Shown piece after piece: positions 59,293 through 64,000 of a stretch of DNA of 64,000 bases. This DNA is from Nipponacmea schrenckii (lineage: Eukaryota; Mollusca; Gastropoda; Lottiidae). The position numbers and the translations under genes were made by a program. The first letter of the stretch is position 1, and each line of letters opens with the position of its first letter. A model generated the notes under the pieces. The model searched no databases and was not told where the DNA came from. It saw nothing but the letters and a program-made list of their open reading frames with translations. Where the stretch lies: assembly GCA_030562195.1 (NCBI GenBank), contig JAUJPP010000012.1:20088001-20152000 (forward strand). Reading direction: 5' to 3'.

Positions 59293-62200
59293 CTGAAAAA
59301 GGAATTGAGGTTTATGTCCTACCCTTCTGCACCTAAAGGGCTAATGAAAACAGACGCCATGCAGTATGAAATGGAGAAGATTTTTCCAAGACATTGGCAT
59401 AAGCCTACTTTTTTTTTCAATTTCCAACTTTACCGCAAAGTCCCATCCCTAACTTACCATCAGTAGGTATAGAGAAGGAAGTTTTGGCTATAATATTTTC
59501 AACATGGCCGTAGAGAATATCTCGTGAGAGGTCACAGAAGTCAGGAATACACCAGCCTTCTTTTTCATCACATACAGTCTCCTGAAATAGAAACAATATA
59601 GTTTTTTTTAAAGTGGATGCCTAGCACGATACGCCCACTACCCTCATCAATTTTCAGGATATCAAGAGGTGGTTGTGTCAAAATGTACCAAAAATCATTC
59701 ATCTCATTCATGTCAGTCCTTTGGACCTGCATCACTGACAAGGGGAAACCGGGCTGAAAAATCCAAAAGTTCATCTCGACCTTTGCCAGGATTGAACCCT
59801 GGACCTTCAGGTTAGCTAGCAGTTGTCTAACTCACTGAGCCACTGAGGCTCCCAGAATTTCCTTAAAATAGAATGAAAAGACTGGTGATGACACCTACCT
59901 GACCATTATTTTGAGAGAGTAATTCCTGAACCCTTTCATCTTCTATATCACAGATTTGATAGAACATTTGTCGATAAGGTGGTAATACTTCAGCTCGAAA
60001 CTTATAAGTACTCTCCTGTCAAAAAAAATTATTTACATATATAAGAGGAATTTTTCAGCTTTCTTGTCATTGTTGTAGGTTGGAGGGACTGGCATGTAAA
60101 AGCGTCTAGTCGTTCTGATGGGATAGTAAAACCTAGACCACTGCATTGCATTGCCAATCTTCATTAGCCCATTAGGTTCAGAAGAGTAGGATGTAAAACT
60201 TCATTCATTTCATTTCATTTTTTTGCATATATAATAATGATCCAATCTCGTCTGAAATTTACTTTCCTATTATAAGCGTAGTATAATATAATAATTGACA
60301 TGTAGTTTCATAAAAGTATTATCGCTTGCAGCTTGGTCACATCAATGTATTAAACTTTTTTTTTTATTTATCTGATTACTGTATAATTCTGAATATAGTG
60401 TGCAGGTTTTTACCCTATATATAAGGATTCTGTTATGTTATTTATGACAGCAGGTATATTTACTGATGAATATATGCTCTATGACCAAGTTTAAAATTTG
60501 TAAGTCTTTTGTTCATTCTGAGAGGTAGAAATCCTTTAATTAGACTGGGTATCTATGGCAATACAACTTTATGAAGCCAAACAGTTTTTTTGAGTTTAAT
60601 ATGAAAGTTTTGAAGAAAAAAAATTGCTCACCAGAAATTTAGAGGGAGCTTCTTTAGTTGGTTTGTTGCTTTCTAGATTGGCTGTAGAAATCTGGGCGAT
60701 AGTACATCTTGGTTTGTTGACAGCAGTCGGTAGAGAGTATGTATAGGTACTTCTTTTATGTCCAATTGGCATACAATCACCTGCACCACCTTGAAATTTC
60801 AACATACTATTAAATAATTTGATTTCTAAGTATGGTATATCATAAGTTTAGTATAGACCAACTGTCAAGAAATCTTACATACACAAGTTATAGAATGCAG
60901 GGCCTTGGTTTATTGTCCCATTCAACTATGGCAGCAGGTATATCTACTGATGAATAAATGCTCTCATTGGCCAAGTTTAAAAGTTTTTAATATTATGTTC
61001 ATTCTAAGACGCAGTTTCCCTTTAAAGAACTTACGTTGTCTTCTCCTGAAATCAAGAGTCTGATAAATCTTGGCTTTGGGATCAATTCTTGGATCGTAGC
61101 CAAACTTGACCCACAGAACTCTCCAGGGTCCAGTTGTCATGAAATACGACACCAGTGGCAGCACGAACTTTAACCTTGCTAAATATTTCGGGTCTAGTCT
61201 ATATCTTAAAGCATTTTTAGACCAGATAGGACGTTCTTTAAATAACTGCAAAAAGAGAAAGAAATTTGGAAAAATTCTTACGTATTTACTAAAATAAATT
61301 TAAAATCAATTTTAGTTATTGAAATTACATGACTGGAACATTTAAATATTTTAAGATAAGTTATTAATGAATAAGAGTCTCTGATGATGATAAAATTAAT
61401 TTTAAAATAATTCTAGTTATTGACCAATCAGATGACAGGAACACTAAAATCGTTTAAAGATAAGTTTTCAAGAATAAGGGTCAGGAATATTACTTTTAAA
61501 AATGGTGCTGTTAGTCTAAGAATGTTGTTTGAGTGATAAAAAAAAATTTAAATCATTTTAGTTATTAAATTTGACTGGTTAAAAGCCAAGTTTTCTATGT
61601 AACCTAAAAAAACTGTATATTAACAACTCTGTAAAGTTATTGCCCTTGTCTTGTGAAATCGACAGAATTTAGATATGAAATACCTCTTCCACAACTTGTT
61701 TGGCCTCAGCAAGATTTTTAACTTTACTGTGAAGAGCTGAACTGGCTCCTTCCATTGGTCCCGTTGGTGTGGTGTCATGGTAACCCACAAATATTGTAAA
61801 TATGGTCCTCTTTCTACGAGCTGAAATTACAAAATATGAGTGAACTCCCTAAATCAAAAGCCATACATAAAATAAGAACTTAAATGACAATCTTGTTTGT
61901 AGCAAACTAAAAACAATCTGTACATAACAGGTACTATAATTTTCCAGCTGATCCAAAATACATGTGTAACCTACTTATTTTCGTTCGGGTTTCTAGCCGA
62001 TTATGGATGTTGTTCCCGATCTACCGCTGGGAGACCCAAATTTAAACGGATTCTTTTTTCTTTTCGTAACCATAATTTTCTGGGGCCTATCGTTTTCAGT
62101 GTCAAAATTCTTTACCATAAAATCAATACAATATTCTTTACTGGTATTTTAATTGCCCGTGATCTCATTGTTAATCTCCACCCACCGTAATAACATTATC

Positions 62201-63549
62201 CATTGCCTGATTAAATAATCCTCCGATTAAGATGACCTGTATACATGTTTGTCCAAACCCTTTATCCCAATTTCTCAATAAAGTTTTTGTTCCACCCAAG
62301 GTCTGTACATCTGGAAGAATCATCCCTCCCTTATGCGAAATCAAAAGCCATATATAGAAATATTGCAAAATTTGAACTCATCCCTTATTCAAAAAATCCA
62401 TATTTAAGGGTTTTTTGTTCAGTATAGTCCGCTTACAGTATATAATACTTACAAGTGCCGATCAGATTCTCCTGGGTTTCAAGATCAGCATTCTTATCGC
62501 CAGTTCCATGGAACTGATTCTGTCTGAATAAATAATCTGCAGGAACGTCCATCCTGGCAAATATCACTGGCGGCATAAATAACGGTACATCCCTCTCAAG
62601 ATATTCCTTTTGTTTGACGAAGTCGGATATTTTTAACTGGTTGAGAAGACTGACTGGTTTCTGTCCTGGTTTTTGAATGGTAGGTAAGTATTGGAAATCA
62701 CATAAATCTGTCAATAAACAAACAGCAGCATATTACAGAAAAATGTTTAAAGATACTGTACAGAAAAATGTGTATAGATACTGTACAGAAAAATGTCCGA
62801 TGGATGAGTACTGTACAGAAAAATGTGTGTATAGATTACCGTACAGAAAAATATGTACAGATACCGATACAGGAGTAATTACAGTTTACAGAAAAATGGA
62901 TACTTAGAGAAAATGAGTACAGATTCTGTACAGAAAAATGGAAGATCTGTACAGAAAAATGAGTAGGTCCTGTAATGAAAATTATACACTGTACAGAAAA
63001 ATGAGTATAGATACCGTACAGCAAAAAAATGACCAGTTAATGAACATTTAAAAAAAATATTCAATTTGATGCAGAATGTCTTAGATTGTTCAATCCATAG
63101 AAGTATCTGGAATGTTGGTTTTACCTTTAAAATGAATACAGTTCCCTCACAGACAATTCTTGATAAAATGACAGGAATTGTCTGTTTTGTAATTGAATTC
63201 AAAAACAATCTTGGACTTTTAATAGTTTTTGAAGTTGTTAATTCAATTCATACAAAAATGATTAGATAAAGTTCTAATCTGTAAAAATTGGGGTCAAACA
63301 AGTTTATAGGCCCCCAAAGGACTTACTTTTAAAATCATAAAAAACATTGATCATTCCCAATACTTCAACTTGGTATTCATATTCATATTCATCCCCTTCA
63401 TTCATTCCTTCTGTCGTTTTCTTTCTTCTTCTTCTCCGTACCTTCATCACCAGGCTATCTTTATTCACTCTGTTACCATACGTCGGTTTACAATAAATAT
63501 CATCAGGCCGCCATTTCAATTCCAGTCTCTTATTGGGATTTTGGCACGT
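59048..63549 (-). CDS. GTF3C5: General transcription factor IIIC subunit 5 (TFIIIC63 / tau95 homologue), 3' eight exons, 5' end outside the window
   Basis: Subunit of TFIIIC, which binds the A/B boxes of tRNA and other RNA polymerase III genes in the nucleus and recruits TFIIIB; it contacts the A-box side. Eight exons (63327-63549, 62453-62707, 61684-61820, 61035-61245, 60632-60789, 59899-60015, 59458-59581, 59048-59292) join with perfect phase into 489 codons plus stop. Landmarks in order: LELKWRPDDIYCKPTYGNRV in the tau95 barrel (dimerisation) domain; VPLFMPPVIFARMDVPADY; RPIWSKNALRYRL and TGPWRVLWVKFGYDPR of the central winged-helix DNA-binding domain; KRSTYTYSLP; VLPPYRQMFYQICDI; an acidic Glu/Asp tail ending MDTEMLDCV. 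Human GTF3C5 is about 519 residues, so only about 50 N-terminal residues should lie beyond 64000. No frameshift seen. Confidence 0.97.
59296..59450 (-). mobile_element. SINE fragment making up the last GTF3C5 intron
   Basis: The intron between 59292 and 59458 is about 165 bp. Nearly all of it matches the SINE body and 3' tail seen elsewhere in the window (TAGGCTTATGCC, CATGGCGT, TTCATTAGCC, GTGCAGAAG, TAGGACATAAA), in sense orientation. The SINE tail runs directly into the acceptor CTTTTTCAG. Confidence 0.8.
59458..59581 (-). CDS. GTF3C5: GTF3C5 exon: GWCIP segment
   Basis: 124 nt, phase 0 in, phase 1 out. Acceptor ATTTCAG, donor GTAAGT. Encodes ETVCDEKEGWCIPDFCDLSR and DILYGHVENIIAKTSFSIPT. 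C-x-E-x-x-GWC-x-P matches the equivalent region of the human protein. Confidence 0.95.
59715..59853 (-). mobile_element. SINE 5' (tRNA-related) half in a GTF3C5 intron
   Basis: Minus strand reads GAGCCTCAGTGGCTCAGTGA (A-box like), then a B box in GGTTCAATCCTGG, then the CCCGGTTTCCCCTTGTCAGTG block. Truncated before the 3' tail. Confidence 0.8.
59899..60015 (-). CDS. GTF3C5: GTF3C5 exon: YRQMFYQ segment
   Basis: 117 nt, 39 codons, phase 0 to 0. Acceptor TTTTGACAG, donor GTAGGT. Encodes ESTYKFRAEVLPPYRQMFYQ followed by ICDIEDERVQELLSQNNGQ. LPPYRQMFYQ-x-CD is conserved across animal GTF3C5. Confidence 0.96.
60076..60222 (+). mobile_element. SINE 3' half in a GTF3C5 intron
   Basis: Contains GGGACTGGCATG, AAAGCGTCTAGTCGTTC, TTCATTAGCCCATTAGGT, GTAGGATGTAAAACTTC and the TTCATTTCATTT tail. 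The tRNA-related head is missing. Confidence 0.8.
60632..60789 (-). CDS. GTF3C5: GTF3C5 exon with a tandem 3' splice site 9 nt apart
   Basis: Two in-frame acceptors exist: TTTCAAG (exon from 60789) and GGTGCAG (exon from 60780). The longer form adds three residues (Gly-Ala-Gly) before DCMPIGHKRSTYTYSLPTAV. Both keep phase 1 entry and phase 0 exit at GTGAGC. The KRSTYTYSLP segment is conserved in the family; the stretch after it is not. Confidence 0.9.
61035..61245 (-). CDS. GTF3C5: GTF3C5 exon: winged-helix DNA-binding domain
   Basis: 211 nt, phase 0 in, phase 1 out (C|). Acceptor TTTTGCAG, donor GTAAGT. Encodes LFKERPIWSKNALRYRLDPK, LVSYFMTTGPWRVLWVKFGY and DPRIDPKAKIYQTLDFRRRQ. RPIWSxNA and GPWRxLWxxFGYDPR are the family's strongest signatures. 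Confidence 0.97.
61684..61820 (-). CDS. GTF3C5: GTF3C5 exon: central region
   Basis: 137 nt, phase 1 in (T|CT = Ser), phase 0 out. Acceptor ATTTCAG, donor GTATTT. Encodes SRRKRTIFTIFVGYHDTTPT, then GPMEGASSALHSKVKNLAEA and KQVVEE, leading straight into the LFKERPIWSKN of the next exon. Confidence 0.95.
61960..62440. other. GTF3C5 intron, middle part, no gene seen
   Basis: A 65-codon frame on the minus strand (62171-62368) contains WDKGFGQTCIQVILIGG. I do not recognise it and no splice sites bound it sensibly. It may be a fragment of an old mobile element. Confidence 0.4.
62453..62707 (-). CDS. GTF3C5: GTF3C5 exon: barrel to DNA-binding linker
   Basis: 255 nt, phase 1 in (A|AT = Asn), phase 1 out (T|). 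Acceptor TTGACAG, donor GTAAGT. Encodes DFQYLPTIQ near its start, then YLERDVPLFMPPVIFARMDV, PADYLFRQNQ and ETQENLIGT. The P-L-x-x-P-P-x-I-F-x-R-x-D motif is highly characteristic for this subunit. Confidence 0.96.
62745..63025 (-). repeat. Array of a GTACAGAAAAATG motif in a GTF3C5 intron
   Basis: On the plus strand TACAGAAAAATG recurs about ten times at irregular spacing of 15-35 bp, separated by short TATAGATAC-type spacers. On the gene strand this reads CATTTTTCTGTAC, a pyrimidine-rich, acceptor-like string. The open frames seen on both strands here are artefacts of the repeat. Confidence 0.85.
63327..63549 (-). CDS. GTF3C5: GTF3C5 exon: tau95 triple-barrel domain
   Basis: 223 nt, phase 0 in, phase 1 out. 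Acceptor ATTGCAG, donor GTAAGT. Encodes TCQNPNKRLELKWRPDDIYC, an Arg/Lys block (MKVRRRRRKK) and EYQVEVLGMINVFYDFK. No further exon is visible between 63550 and 64000, so the preceding one is outside. Confidence 0.95.
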
Positions 63550-64000
63550 CTGCAATGGAACAAAATTTCAAAATTTTACAATTTCTTTAAATTATGTGCC
63601 AGCTTCAATAAAGCAATTGTTATTTATCCTTTTGTACACAGTTTTATAAAAAACAATTTCTTGAAAAATTGGTATTTTTGTTTCATCAATGTCAATAGAA
63701 TGAGAATTCTACAACTACTTGTAATGTTTTTTATAGATCGTCTTATTTTCAAAATGTTTCACCATACATTCAGCTATAACTCTGCTTGCAGGCTACTATG
63801 GTAATATAGGTCTATCCAATAATAAAATGATTTTATTTCACACTGTTAGAACATGTCTGTACTCTGAATCCAATTGGATGAATATGACTGAAGTCTGTGA
63901 GTGAAGACTGAAGTCTGTGAGTTAAGACCTTTTACTCTTCTTTCTCAGCCTTTGCCCTTGACAAGTTTTCATAGTGCATGAATATTTGTCAGCCTTATTA
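63550..64000. other. GTF3C5 intron running off the window
   Basis: No exon seen on the minus strand. It ends with a short direct repeat (GAAGTCTGTGAGT twice near 63890-63925) and AT-rich sequence. Confidence 0.6.

Noticed and set aside
62836..63208. Minus-strand frames rich in HFSVQ and FFCT
   Set aside because: Produced by the GTACAGAAAAATG repeat inside a GTF3C5 intron.

Overview
The window looks like nuclear DNA from a lophotrochozoan animal, most probably a mollusc. It is AT-rich, has spliced genes with GT-AG introns, and is crowded with tRNA-derived SINEs and minisatellites. The strongest clue is a cytoplasmic intermediate-filament (IF) gene with the protostome-type long coil 1B (42 extra residues) and a lamin-like tail. 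Its 11-exon layout matches, as I recall it, the single non-neuronal IF gene of the snail Helix. The species cannot be named from the sequence.

Left third (about 0.4-18.6 kb), minus strand: the complete IF gene. Eleven coding exons were assembled by hand from splice sites and reading phase: head plus coil 1A (17911-18404), rod exons (8300-6405), rod end (5978-6063), lamin-tail exons (3005-1921) and an 11-codon terminal exon (407-439). They predict about 590 residues. Two exons end in the same weak donor, GTTAGT. Reading through the first gives a tail-less isoform that stops at once. Reading through the second opens a 209-codon frame for a hydrophobic C-terminal extension I do not recognise. 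Exon 6 is 222 nt instead of the 221 nt its phase requires: an extra A in an A-run breaks the frame, so this is either an assembly error or a real lesion.

Middle (18.6-58.8 kb): no convincing gene. It holds SINE copies, many isolated SINE 3' tails, and tandem arrays with units of about 20 to 195 bp. The largest are a 67-bp array at 36.2-37.5 kb and a 160-bp array at 48.1-50.2 kb flanked by short inverted repeats. Three 35-nt stem-loops spaced 430 bp apart lie upstream of the IF promoter.

Right end (58.9-63.5 kb, running off the window), minus strand: eight 3' coding exons of GTF3C5, a DNA-binding subunit of the RNA polymerase III factor TFIIIC. They encode 489 residues with all phases intact; only the N-terminus lies outside. 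The last coding segment (acidic tail plus stop) is duplicated in frame 171 bp downstream, and the last intron is almost entirely a SINE fragment. The two genes are independent; each is read on its own.
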